NCBI GenBank assembly: GCA_026936325.1
Contig: JAPTHN010000003.1
Location: 79,349,006-79,413,005 of the forward strand
Direction: 5' to 3'
From: Platynereis dumerilii
Taxonomy: Eukaryota; Annelida; Polychaeta; Phyllodocida; Nereididae
Length of the DNA stretch: 64,000 nucleotides
Part shown: piece by piece, positions 34,590-47,434 of the stretch
Layout: every line of letters begins with the position of its first letter
Position numbering within the stretch: the stretch's first letter is position 1
The notes under the pieces: model-generated
Seen by the model: the letters and a program-made list of their open reading frames with translations, nothing else
Told to the model about the DNA's origin: nothing
Database searches by the model: none
Made by a program: the position numbers and the translations under genes

Positions 34590-34826
34590 ATGTCGGAAAT
34601 GAACGCTGACGGATCAGCTGGCGTACCCGTCCAATCCTCCATAGCCCGCTGGGCTATGGAGGAATTAGGCCAAATATGGCAAGAAAAAGGAGTGCAGTTA
34701 TTTTCCATGGGACATTTCTTAAGCGCAACACAAATCCAATCCAATCTCCGTGGCGCTGACTTTACTGATTTCCTATCTGTTGACTCTTTCCCGTTCAACC
34801 TTGAATATCAAATTGATTTTGACTGA
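34590..34826 (+). CDS. Candidate small host protein, 78 aa, unknown
   Basis: ATG at 34590 directly follows an in-frame TGA, and a second ATG three codons later has a better context. The frame runs 78 codons to TGA. The product is mixed: a helical-looking middle (ARWAMEELGQIWQEKG), then an acidic, aromatic C-terminus (FTDFLSVDSFPFNLEY). Codons are less AT-rich than the surroundings, and the CpG-rich promoter-like block lies 170 bp upstream. I recognise no domain. A first exon of a longer gene, or a non-coding transcript, are alternatives. A 13-bp hairpin lies inside it. Confidence 0.35.
   Translation: MSEMNADGSAGVPVQSSIARWAMEELGQIWQEKGVQLFSMGHFLSATQIQSNLRGADFTDFLSVDSFPFNLEYQIDFD
34635..34663. 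repeat. Perfect 13-bp stem hairpin, 3-nt loop
   Basis: TCCTCCATAGCCC and GGGCTATGGAGGA flank GCT. It lies within the 78-codon ORF. Confidence 0.8.
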
Positions 34827-34829
34827 AAT

Positions 34830-36980
34830 ATATCGACATATCCATTTTTTCGGTACACATCAAAAGATAGAAACTTCTTGAGACCTTGCAAAATATTGGG
34901 GACCCAGTCAAGGTCATGGCTACCAAACTGAAGTTGTTTATTGATACAAATAATTGATGATTTCGGGAAGACTAAGACATTTATTCCAGCTTCCTGTTTT
35001 ATGTTGAGCTTGAGTTCTCCTTCTATAATTTGTTATTGCACAGCAACAATATAACAATTATCTTTCATGTTTTTCCCGACAACCATCCTTTCTGTATTTA
35101 TGTAATGGTCTTTCATGGAATTACTATCAAATCCAACTGCTTTTCATGAAGAAGAAAGACCTGCAATTAGAAACAGAAAAAACAACATTAGTTCCTATTC
35201 TTAATGAGCCAGGAAACTAAGCTCATTTAGCTCCAATATAAATTAGTAAACACTGAAAAGCAGGGCCATTTCCTGTGGGACGGGAGTACACTGTCACTGG
35301 TATTGTATTGTGGGCGTGATCTTTGCTACACAGGTGGCATCTCATGGGATGCATAGACAAAGCCATCGCATGCAAAGATTCCTTGTAGGGACAAGGGGAT
35401 ACAATTTGTTGTCTGTGACTTTCCTCTGACAATGTCTGATATTGACTATACAGGAGAGCCTTTGGCTGTTTATAATATAAAAGAGCTATAGAATGATTTT
35501 GGTCTGAATATATTCTAGTGAAACAGAGACAATGAGTGGTTTTAAAAGAAATGGAAGGGGGGAAATATCACTTCCTTTACAAGAATATTGTTGTGTACTG
35601 TACCTGCCGACGATCAAATACTTGCAGGGGCGACTAAGACACCAATTGCTTGTTCATATGACAGCTCATAGCTGCAGTGATCCTATGGAAATGAATGGCG
35701 AGCTCAGACAATTACCAAATGCAACCACACAATGATTTTAACGATTACAGTCACAATTACAGAATGATAGAGTAGAAGCAAAATATAGTGACTGGCATTT
35801 AGCAATAGCCTCAGTCAGTTCTAAGCTTAAAATTATTCGCATTTCTGACAACGCATGGATGGGTCAAAATTTGAAAACCTTGAAATTTCAGCTGAAAAAA
35901 TTTTGAAAATTTTTCGCTCCGGAAATGCCTTTAAAAGTTTGCGTTGGGTAGGTCAAACAATCAGCTATCACTGCGCTTTCATGTCCAAGGGTCCCAATGC
36001 CCTGCTGATCTGTACTGAGGTGATAAACATAACTGTAATGTTTTTCGACTGTCATTGAAATCACACTTCTGACTAAAAAATCCTGACCATTTGGGGCTAA
36101 ACAATCTATTGCCAATGATTAGGCAAGTGACTGGCACATTTTGGGCAAGTTACAGGTCTCTAATGGCAATTATTTTTGAGAAACTGCATTTTGATCAATT
36201 AAAACACCAAATATGTGTGTCATTAGCATCATGCCCATAACTTGAAATCCATACCATTTAGAGCTGAATAATGTATTGCCAACAAATAGGAAAAAGGCTA
36301 TTCTGCACACAATGAGCTATATTTCAGGTCTCTATGACCAATAGTTATTGAGATAGAACAAATCCTTGAACCAGAAATTTACAAAAACAAACAAAAATAC
36401 TCTTTTCATCAATAGTTTGGATTCTGAATAATAAAGATGATCTCCACTACTCCCTCCAGTGCCCAATGTCTTTGCTAAACCATATTTCAGATGCTAGACA
36501 ATAGTAAAATGTTGCTGGCACCCCATATTTGGTTAGTAGTTTCAGAGAAGAATCAAACTTCATACTAAGCATGTCAGATGCAAGGAAAATGCAAAAATGT
36601 TATGTAATAGTCTGTTGAAACATTTATTGATAATATATATTCAACTAATTTCAATTCCGGTCACCTGCAACAAAATTTTAGTGAGATAAAGGCAATAAGC
36701 CATTTTTGACATGATGCTAATGACAGCGTGATGATAATGATAATTACAGTAAAAATCTTTGTAGGGACCAGTGCAAAACTGGCAGTCTGGCAATATGTGC
36801 ATGCAATGACCTTATGAACACCAGAAACATGTTCACAGTGATTTTGGTCAAGAAATATGCAGTAAAAATAGAGTAGCAAGGCGTTTGCTAATGACAAATT
36901 GAGATAGGACAACTGACATGCCGACAGAAATACTCTAATATTTTGGTTTACATAAATGATATAGGGCTACAGATAGTTCA
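34830..36980. other. Non-coding, with one diverged repeat copy
   Basis: About 35200-35460 resembles the starts of the 2-kb units at 38375 and 40355 (AGCTCATTTAG, then GATTTCC/CATTTCC, then CATCTCATGGGATG). The rest shows no gene I can support. Confidence 0.4.
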
Positions 36981-37034
36981 GTTATTTTTTTGGGTTGTCA
37001 GACAACATCAGACACAAGGTTTTCTCACAGAATG

Positions 37035-37625
37035 TGTGTCCCTTTATTTTTTATTAAGAAACAAAACCGGCGTGATGCTAATGACGCAATATTGGAGACG
37101 TTGACACAACAACCTCCTGCTCTTATACAGAATATTATTTCAGCTATTGGTGACCAGATTTTAGAAGACTGACAGTCAATTGCAAGTCTCCATGTATGGA
37201 AGAGTTTAATTGAATCAGAATCCTGTACTAGTTTTTGTGATGCGATCTTTCAAAGAAAGTGTTGGTGGAGACAGGCCATTTTCAGGGGGGTTGGCCACTT
37301 CAATGCTATTTTTGGATGGGATAGAAATATTCTACCACATATTTTTTGCGTTATAAGTTTTGCTAATATCCTTGTCTATGACAAATGACAACAAGAGGTC
37401 CTCTATTGCTCTTCCTGCCATCATGAATTATCGTTAAACACTGGAGACAAGAATTTCAGACTTTTGACCCGGCTGTGTAATTGCCACTTGCCAAAAGCAA
37501 AGATCAAGGGAGCAATTGGAGTGGAGTTAATGCCCGAGGAAATTGAAGCTCAAAAAAGCTTTGTTGAATTCAGTGAATTAGCGGGTGTAGATGAAATGTT
37601 AGATAAACAACTTTGCGAAACATAA
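37035..37625 (+). pseudogene. Decayed coding region, unknown family
   Basis: After a pyrimidine-rich tract ending TTATTAAG (possible acceptor near 37058), one reading frame continues for close to 190 codons with about two interruptions. The peptide is clearly protein-like: NRRDANDAILETLTQQPPAL near the start, a Trp/Cys-rich middle (QRKCWWRQAIF), a CSSCHHE motif, and a charged end containing LMPEEIEAQKSFVEFSEL. I do not recognise the family, so a host pseudogene and a relic of some element are both possible. It looks old but not ancient. Confidence 0.5.
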
Positions 37626-38039
37626 ACAGAGTTTAATCAAGCTTGTTGCAAGTTTTCAACATAGATGTATTAACTATTGTTTGATAATTCAGAATCCATA
37701 TTGAAAATTGGTGCCATTGGTTGGCAAAGCTCTTGGCATTTTATGTTATGCAAATGATTTTTTATAGTTCAATTATTTCCCAAGTCTTTTTCCTCTCCTG
37801 TGTCTTGTCCTCCTACCTTGTGTACCTTCATGAAAGTTACTTTCTACGGACAAGGTGCATGTACAGACTGACTGCTCAAAATAAGGCAGCAGCCATCTTT
37901 TAGATCTTAGCCGGTGTTATATTACACTGAGAAAAGACCAAAGAGTGCACACCTCATTAGTCTGTTCATATCTTTTTTGTATACCACATGTTTGGGAGGA
38001 ATCCCAAGGAATTAGCAAGTAAAGGTAAAAAAAGCCTAT

Positions 38040-40060
38040 TTGCCCTTCCTCATACTTCAGCACAGATTTTGTCATCTGTGTTAACCAAAATGTTTTCAAA
38101 TACGTTGAGAATTTTCCTGTGTCTCTTTTGTGCCATACAACGATGTATATATACGAGTACTGTTTGATAGTATGAATAGAATCGAAACTTTCTCTTAATA
38201 TACTCCCTTTTGTATTTGTACTTTCTTTTACTGTATTAATCACAATTAAAAAATATCTATTGACAATTGTTTGATTGTCATAATCCCAAATATACTCAGG
38301 CAATGATACATGTTTCTACAATCAGAGACAAAGAACACAATGGCATTGTATGGCTGCTATAAAGCTACATTTATATGGAAGAGCCAAATAGATACCGAGC
38401 TCATTTAGGTGGTATGAATGAGTAAACACCGAGATCACAGAGTGATTTCCTGGGGGATGAACTTGTTGAGGGACAGAAGGCATGTGTTCCTAACTGGACT
38501 GGTAGCATCTCACGGGAGGCAAAGACAAATCAAACTGAGTTCAGTAATGGGCCAAGAAAGGGACATATAAAGTAGAGCTGTAGGTTGTTTGGTGGTGTTT
38601 TATAGACCTGTAAGGACACAACTAATATACTCAGCTTCAAAAGACATCCCTCGATTCGTTCATACGTCCATGTTCTCCGATATTAGAATCATATGTAAAA
38701 TCGGTAAATTAAAACTTCAAAAATGGCTTTATATTCATCAAACTATTTAGAACCACAATAAAAAAGTAATGGTACAGGTTCACCTTCAGCACCCATAATG
38801 ACAAGAATATGTAACTGTGCACAGGTTCAATTCCTCAACATGACATTGTATTCCATACCAGAGGTTAGTTTTCCAAATTGATGTCAAAGGTTGAATGACA
38901 AGTCAACTAAGGAGCCAGCACTTGTATTGCGAGATAAAAAATCGTATTGATTTTTCAAACAAAGTTATGAACTGACTTTCTTCTAAAGTTAGTGATATTC
39001 ACCAATCTGTGAAAGAGATTGGTGCTTTTCTGACAGCATGACAAAGGTCAGAAACTGGGATTAAGCTTATCAAGAACACAGGCTGAGATGACATTTAGTC
39101 AGCCAAGTTTGCTCCTCTATATCTGTTGTCTCCATGCTGTTTCAACTGAGAAGTCATGAACTTGAGTCAATTAGCTTTAACCAAAACAATTGATTTTTTT
39201 CTCTTCAATGGCGTTTAATGGATTTGTATCATGGATGGGTTGATGGTTGATTAGGACTTCATTTCCTGCATTTATGTTCTCAAGTCTGGTACTGTAAGGC
39301 TAATTAATAGACATCTTATGACAGGTAAGGCAAGTATATCAAAAGAATGTGTTAGCTTCAGTAAGAAACAGGAAAAGCATAATTTTAAGAATCATCACTT
39401 TTTTTATAGTGTCATACATAAAGAATTGATAATGCCTGGAAACGCTTTCAGATCTTAGATAGGCTTATACTTGTAAAAGAAAGTCATCAATTAGTTAACT
39501 TCAACACGGAATGGAAAAAAGAGACCTTCATCACAATTAAAGGCTCTGAAGGCTGTGATATTTCAAACTAAAGAGCAAGGAAAACATTTTTCCAACATGA
39601 ATTTCAATGTTTAATGATCACTTATCACCTGTTTTTGCAAACTTCTGACTATCATTGAAATCTTCTGCTGCCTTCAATAGAACTACTAAGACAGTCAGAG
39701 AATTGGGTAAACCATATTTGAAAAAACACCTGCAATAATTGTATAAAAGTGATCACGGATCAGCACAGCGACTGAAGAAACCACAATTCTCACTCTGAAC
39801 AAACTAAACCTTAAAGGGCCTCATATCGATTGTAAATAGCATTGCAACTGAAGACCCACAAAGCAATGGGGAGTGACAAATGAACTTAGGAAAAGACTTA
39901 GAATCAAAGTCACAGCTGCTACAGCCGATTCTGGACAAACAAGAGCTCCAAGGTTTCTCTCTGTTTAACGTGTCTGCAAGGAAGTTCAGGTTGTTCAGAG
40001 AGTTGAGAATCAGGTCGCACTGCAGCAGGAAATTGTCTCTGATATCTAAATATCCAGTTA
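38040..40060 (+). repeat. ~2-kb tandem duplication, unit 1
   Basis: Aligns with 40080-42075 at an offset of about 1.98-2.0 kb. Shared landmarks include GAGTGATTTCCTGGGGGATG, AAAGACATCCCTCGATTCGT and the 3' block from GAAGAAACCACAATTCTCAC onward. No convincing gene is seen on either strand. Confidence 0.8.
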
Positions 40061-40079
40061 ACAGTATGGCGGAGAAGTC

Positions 40080-42075
40080 TAATACTTCAGTCTGTCATCT
40101 GTTTTTACCAAAATGGTTTCAAATGTATTGTTTTTATTGTATTCACTTTGAATCTTTTACATCTACATTTAAAAGAGTTTGAAATAAATATATATATTGA
40201 GAATGTGCCTTGGTATATTTTGTGCCATGTGACAATTTATAAATGCTTAATAGACTATTGCTTGATGGTCCGGAATCAAAATTTACTCAAGTGTTATAAG
40301 AGCAATGAAAATAATTTGTATCATCATAAACAAATAACATAATCATAGCTACTGTTTGGAAAAGTCAAAGGGATACCAAGCTCATTTTGGCAGTATGAAT
40401 GAGCAAACACGGAAATCACAGAGTGATTTCCTAGGGGATGTAGTTGTTGAGGGATGCAAGGCGAGTGATCCTTGCTGGACTGGCAGCCTCTCATGGGATG
40501 GCAGAGACAATTCAACCTAGTTCAGTAATGAGCAAAGAAAGGGACATAATATTGAGATAAAGCAGAGCCATAGGTTGGTTGGCGGTGTTTTATTGACCTA
40601 TAAGGACACAATTATGTGATTTCCTAATATACCCAGCTTCAAAAGACATCCCTCGATTCGTTCATACGTCTGTTATATATGACACATGTTCTCCATGAGA
40701 ATCATTTGTAAAATCTGCAAATTAAGACTTAAAAAATGGCTTTATATTAATCAAACCATTTAGAACCACTAGAAAAATTGTATGGTACAGGTTGACCTTC
40801 TGCACCCATATATGGCCATAATGATAAGAATATGTAACAGTGCATAGATGAACTTCTTGGAGGAAAAAGCTGAAATAACATTCTGCCTTTTATTGACAAA
40901 AACATCACACAATTCCTATTCCTCCTCAACATGACATTGTATTCCAAGGCAGAAGTTAGTTTTTCAGTTGGACTTCAAGAGTCGATTGAGGAGACAACTG
41001 AGGCATCTGAGAGGATGCACTTGTACTGGGAGATGAAATATGCTTGATCTTTGCAAATCCCAGCAGTATCTCATTTAATGTCATAAACATTATGCCAGTC
41101 AGTCTTTTGTTGTGCAAGTGAGTGATAGATAGATAGATATTTATTTTCACCCAAGCTTGTGACATTCACCTGTCCGAGTAATCTTGAGATCAATGCTTTC
41201 CACACAAAGGTCACAAACTGGATTAAGCTAATCAAGAACACAGAGATGACATTTACTCAGCCGTGTTTGCTGCACTGTCTGTTGTCTCCTTTTTGATGTC
41301 TTGTGATACAATCCCAACTAACAATGCATCAACATGAGAGAATTAGCTTAAAACAACACAATTGGTTTTTGTACTGTTTGGCATTAAGTGTATTTTTATT
41401 CATGGATAAGTAGATCTATTTTTGCTTCATTTCCTTCTTTATTTTCTCTGGCAGGCTAATTAAGACACATCTTATGCCAGGTACAGCTGGTACATCAAGA
41501 CGAAAGATGTATATAAATTCTTTGGTTGCCCATGCAAGAAGATCAATGAACGATATCAGTCTTGTAGCTATGAGCAAGGACAACATTTTCCCAACATGAA
41601 TTTCAATATTAAATACATCATATTGCCTATTTTAGGGGACTTATGACTATCATTGAAATATTCAGTATGAGAAAGTCAAAGAATTGCAGAAACACTATTC
41701 GAAAAAAGCAAACATGCATCTTTTTATGAAGCTAATCACAGATCAGCAGAGAGGTTGAAGAAACCACAATTCTCACTCTGAACAAACCAAACACCACCTT
41801 AAAGGGCCTCAAATCGATTGCACAAGGCATTGCAAGTGAAGACCCAAAAAGCACTGGGGAGTGACAAATGAACTTAGGAATAAACTTAGAATCAAAGTCA
41901 CAGCTGTCACCCCTGATTCTGGACAAACAAGAGCTTCAAGATTTCTCTCTGTGAAATGTGTCTGGTAGTTGAGGTTGTTCCGAGAGTTGAGAATCAGGTC
42001 ACACTGCAGCAGGAAATTGCCACTGTTATCACACCATATCGGGTGGCCATCAATTGACTGACCAAGCAACATGCG
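40080..42075 (+). repeat. ~2-kb tandem duplication, unit 2
   Basis: Second copy of the unit above, moderately diverged with many small indels. A short GATAGATAGATA run lies at about 41126. Confidence 0.8.
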
Positions 42076-42109
42076 GGAAGATCTGTCTTTCGGATGGTTC
42101 AATGAATCA

Positions 42110-42430
42110 GGCTGAAGACACCACATAAGAAAAAAATCTCACTCTCAACATACCAAACCTTAAAGGCCTCAAATCGATTGCAAATAGCAATGCAACTGAA
42201 GACCCACAAAGCACTGGGAGTGACAAATGAACATAGAAATAGACTTAGAATCAAAGTCAAAGCTGTCACAGCTGGTTCAGGACAAACATGACCAGCAAGG
42301 TTTCGGGCACTCGCTGTCGAATGAGTCTGGAAGGAAGTTGAGGTCATTCAGAGAGTTGAGAATCGGGCTGCAATACTGCCAGAAATTTTCACTGTTATCT
42401 CAATATCAGGTTGCCCAGTCAACAGACTGA
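42110..42430 (+). repeat. Third, partial copy of the unit's 3' end
   Basis: GGCCTCAAATCGATTGCAAA, ACTGAAGACCCACAAAGCAC and GAGAGTTGAGAATCGGGCTG repeat the ends of both 2-kb units (39780-40060 and 41760-42070). The array therefore ends in an extra ~320-bp piece. Confidence 0.8.
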
Positions 42431-42530
42431 CCAAGAGAAATGCAGGCAGGTCTCCCTTTTTGCTTAGCTTCATAAGAAATCTTGAATGTAACAAATAGTT
42501 CATTTGTAAGCAGCTCTGATTTATACACTA

Positions 42531-42945
42531 TCAATTGTGTAGCGTATGAATTACGTACGTAAATTCTACGTACGAAACAAAAAAGATCCGATCCGTAGAA
42601 CGTACGTACGTTTTCGTACAAATTTCGTACGAATTCATAAAAATTTCACACAGGCACTTTTCAGTTACTTTGGCCATTTTAGTGCAATATGGTTATCATA
42701 AACAGTGTAAGATTAGACCTTGTATTTGTGTATGTGAAAAAAAATCAGTAAAAAAATCAAGTTAATGCCCCAAAAAAACCAACTTTATACGTATGAAATC
42801 CATACGAAAATTTACGTACGTAAAACATACGTAAATTTTCGTATGGATTTCATACGTATAAAGTAATTCATACGTGAAAACAACTGATTTACGTACGAAA
42901 TACGCAAGAAAGAGCAACGTACGTTTTACGTACGTTGCACAATTG
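42531..42945. mobile_element. CGTACG-rich inverted-repeat element
   Basis: CAATTGTGTAGCGTATG on the left and the inverse of ACGTACGTTGCACAATTGG on the right bound a stretch packed with TACGTA/CGTACG words. In its right half lies a 37-bp perfect inverted repeat (42782-42818 and 42828-42864). No ORF is supported. Confidence 0.6.
42782..42864. repeat. 37-bp perfect stem hairpin, 9-nt loop
   Basis: Arms 42782-42818 and 42828-42864 are exact reverse complements (starting ACTTTATACGTATGAAATCC), loop CGTAAAACA. Confidence 0.95.
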
Positions 42946-43570
42946 GCCATGTATATGTCCGAAAAATGGAAAAAACTCAAGTCTCCCTAAAAGAGTAATC
43001 GAAAGCATCCTCTGAATAATTGCCAATTGTGAAGATAAATTTGACATTAAAATGTGTATATTCCTTAGTTAACTGTACAAGTGTACTACTGCATGGTTAT
43101 CTTAATCTTTGATTGTGGTGGAACAGGCATGGAAATATAAGAAGAGAATGGACATTTTTTGTGACCGGCTATTTGCATTGGATCAAAGGGGGTTAAGGAG
43201 GCTCAAGACTTATGTCTCTTTTTCATGCACCAGCTGGACTGGATAGAAATAGAGAGACTACAATGCAAGACAAGGGTGAAAGGATGTAGAATGTGCAATT
43301 GTGCATCTTATAGCATCTAACGGCTAAAAAATGACTTCACGGTAAATCCCTATATGAAACAGGGACATGCCCAATTAAAGGCAACATTGAACATTCTATT
43401 CCAGAGCAAATATGTTATTTTGCTGTTGTACACCTTATGCAGTGCTATCTTAATGTGTAATCGACATCTTTGGATGATTATATTTTATCATTTATCCATA
43501 TAAATGAGCACTGTGATGTCAAAGTTATTGAAGCACTGATCCTCCACTGCCGAGTTAAACAAATTTGAAA

Positions 43571-43999
43571 GCCTCATGACAGGATTCACCCCCCACCCTA
43601 TGGGGTAACTAGGGGGAATTGGGGGGAAAGGAGGAGGTTATGCGGGGAAGTGATGGCAAGTGGGGGGAGGTGGGGTGCAAGATGGGGTAAGTTGGGGTAA
43701 CCGGAGGCTAGTGGGAGGCAACTTGGGGGAAGTGGGGGAAAACGGGGGGCTAATGGGGGGAAGTGGGGGGAAGCGGGGGCAAGTGGGGGGAAGTGGGGGG
43801 TAAGCGAGCGGAAGCGGGTTGTTAGCGGGGGCAAGTGGGGGATAAGTGGGGGGGGGGGTAAGCGGGGGTAAGCGGGGGTAAGCGGGGGTTAGGTGGGGGG
43901 AGGAGGGGGAAGCAGGAGGGCAAAACAGGGGTAAAATGTGGGGAAGCCAATATTACGGGAATAACAAAAGGGAGCGGGGGGTGTATCCTGTCATGAGGC
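43571..43999. mobile_element. Inverted-repeat element with a G-run minisatellite core
   Basis: GCCTCATGACAGGAT at 43571 is matched in reverse at 43985-43999. The core (43600-43980) is a plus-strand array of AAGTGGGGGG/AAGCGGGGGT units with many runs of four or more G, prone to G-quadruplex formation. The Pro-rich minus-strand frame there is a by-product. Confidence 0.8.
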
Positions 44000-46046
44000 C
44001 TATTTGACTAGTCTACCTGTCAATCTACATGTACAAGTCACTTACTTTTAAATAAAATAGTCAGTCACTCCATCATCAGCTAGTCACTCGGTCAGTCAGT
44101 CTGCAAGTCATTCAAGCAGCATCTAGCTTGATCCCATGGGAGCACACAGCTGCAGAGTGATATTCCTGCCACATTTGGCAATCAAACCTGTCTCAACCTA
44201 TAGGCTGGCTTCCATTTACTTCTTAATTGGACTGAAGCATTGGTTTAAGGATTATCCTTTAAATTGAATCCAAACCACCTACAAATTCAGTTGAATAATT
44301 AAACTAAGTTTGCTGTCAAATAAGTATTTAAACCACAGGGGCCTCTAGACCAGGTACACTGCACCACATCATGCAGTACTTAATTGTGATACATTGGTTG
44401 CTCATGAAGTTTTCATGAGCAGCTGCGCACTTTTTGGTTTTTGAAGAATGCATGCATTGTTATGACAATGTTATGTTGCCCTTGTACTCTTCTCATCCAT
44501 TTAGTTTCTGAGTTGATACACTGTCAAATGTTCACACTCACTGGTACTCCTTGTATGACATGGTATATGCAACAGTTATTCCTATATCAAATGCATGCCT
44601 GTGCTTTTCCGGTGCTGAACCACCTTCAAAATGATTAGCAAACTAGATCAAATTCACTTGGCCGCAATGGTGTGATAATGATGAATAGGAACATGATTTT
44701 CCTGCTTCCCATTCCCACATATGTCGCTTTATTTTCCTTTCCTTAAATGTCGAGTTGTCTTTCAAGATTTCCATGTCGAGGACTTGAGGCACTATAAACC
44801 CACTCCTAAATTGGGAATTCGGCTCTGAATATGACACATTCACATGTGAAGCTCTGACAATGTGTCAATATGTCTAGAAATTATTCTGATTTAATGCAAT
44901 AGTGAGGAATATCCAAACACTCTGGTAAGAGCAGCTTCTGTTGCGTCTGTCATTTTACAGCTAGAACTTCTACAATGTCCTTTTGGGCTGCAAATGATGC
45001 TATTTGACTCTTGCTTGTCCCAGGCCATACTAATAGGCATAGCTGGTATCAAAGGCTATTGCTGGGCAAGGCCTTTTGTTCTTTGGTAGTCTGTCGACTC
45101 CAACCCTCAAAGAATGTGCACATTGGGAGAGCCTTCACTTCGAAACATAGTAAGAGTGTGAAGCTGGATTGCAGAGAGTTTGAAAATAAAAGTAGTTGCA
45201 TGCCTTCAACTGATACCAGATGTCCTTTTTGCAATAATGGTAAAAATATTGTAACGTTACACTTTACACTTATGCCCCATTATAAAATTCTAGACTGTAT
45301 TGTTTCACTTCTCCCCAACAAAAAAATGAACTCAGTATTTGCAGTTCTTCATTTTAGCACCTTGGCAATTATTAAATGGTAAAAGACAGCCACCAGTATA
45401 AGTTATACACATTGAGTCTGTGAGTTTAGAAGTGTGAGAAGCTGAATTTATACTATACCCTAGGGTCCCAATTAACCCAGCTAAGGCCCTAATTGGAGGT
45501 TCTGTATGTTGGATTACTTTGCGTTAATGTCTAGTTTTTGGTGCTCTGTGGGGCTTGGGTCTTCCAAGAACTGGTAATTGCATGGTCAGACAGTATTCCA
45601 GCTGTTGCCTGCAATACGTTGTCCCAAAAATACTCCTTTGTAAGAACCAGTAACTGAGGCAAGCGAATGAGCAGCTTCAGAGCTGCTCTCTCTGCACACA
45701 AGCATGGTATATTGTGAGTAATTGTTATCATGTTGCAAGTTGTGCTAAGGTTCTAAAAAGTATATGACTTTCCCTGATAGCATTGCAAGTATAGGATGTA
45801 ACCTCACAAACTGCTTATGACTCACACAGAATAACATGGCAGGGATAGGGATGTTACCTCACAAGAAATATTCTAGTGCTTTTCTGGAAGCACTTGTCAT
45901 TCATCTACTGCAACCCACTTAGAATGATCCATACTTTCATACAAATTCCTGGTTTCTATGGTGGGTGATGAGATACTTTTGTAATTGAATGAATTCCGTT
46001 GTCATCTCTAGACTGTGCTACAATGCCTCCATTTCACAGAAATAGG
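44000..46046. other. Non-coding, nothing recognised
   Basis: No repeats of note. A 123-codon frame at 45011-45382 lacks an ATG and family features. Confidence 0.4.
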
Positions 46047-47434
46047 CATGACAGGAGTACCCCTCCAGCAAGTCAAGGAAAGAGAACTTCTCAACAACTG
46101 AAATTATCATCTGCACCCCCCACATGCCTCTGGGGACTGTAAAATTCACCCAGAAAAACTCTGTAGAACTGTGGCGATCGGTTATGTTGGTGAATTGTCA
46201 CCTGCCTTTTTCACACATGAATGAACTGACTGTAGGCTAATTTCTAAGAAATTCTGACATAGACATGATTACAAGAGGCAGTGATCGGGTACAGGGTCCC
46301 AAAGTCAGTCTCTGATAGTAAAAAAGTGCTTCAAAAATGGTAATATAACACCCCAACATACTAGACCTATTTGGATGTTCCAAATAGTGCCCCCAAGATT
46401 TTTGCCATTGCGTCAGTTTTTATAGCCATCATTTCCAGATTCCTTCGCAATTGCTTCAAACAAATTCCTCTCTCACAAATGCTGACCAAGGAGCTTTGAG
46501 TCTGCCTCTGATGGATTTTAGGAGATGCGAGTAGGAAACCTGGCATTTCATAGTATTAGGCCAAAGGGACCTTTATACTTAGGATAGCGGCATCAACTGA
46601 TCATGGAGTGCCACTCAATACAGATCTTTTTTGGTTCTATTGGTCCCATTCCTCAAAATATTAATAAGCAACACATTTTTCAAAAAGTAACTGCCATATT
46701 TTTGCCTTGAAGTAAACCTTTTTTGTTACTATCTTCCACATAAATCATTCCATATAAAAATACACTGTTATTGTGATTGTCTCTCAGAAGGTTATAGATA
46801 CAAACGATTTACTGCAACATAGTCCGTATTCAATAATGGCGTGAGCCAGGCAACTTTGATATTATGCCAGTCTATATTTTTCCAACAAAATTACTTCAAG
46901 ATAAATCAGAAAATGGTTTCACCAGGAATAGCAATTTCAGTTAGGTTTCATTCCACACTAAACAAATACCACAGGGACCATCTATTGAGTCAGGCCTGCC
47001 TCATATCTCAAACCAATTTCTTCAATAAAGCTCTCGAAATCATGCTCACCAAACATTTACTTCTGACAATGTATCATATTCTGCATATATATTCAGAAAG
47101 CCTTGATTGATCTGAAATGTTGCTGACATAAAGTGCATCCAGATGATGCATGCAAATGATAGCAGATTGTGAATTTTGGCATTTCGAAGTGAAAAGAGAG
47201 TTCCATCATTCCTCAAAGCTTCATGTCTCAAGCACAGCTTCAGCCTTGTCAGAAGGCCTTCATCAGTTGTTTCATGGCTCTCCAACTCGCAGTCTGTAAC
47301 TCTTTACTTTTAAGCATATAAACCAAGAAGATCTTAATTACCAAAGTAAATGAAGAAGCCCATTTGCCATTTTGTAGCTGTCCCGAAAGTTAGTTGATAC
47401 AAATGGGCCATATATTAAATACTTTCCAGTGGAA

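Noticed and set aside
43598-43834. Proline-rich minus-strand ORF
   Set aside because: By-product of the G-run minisatellite.
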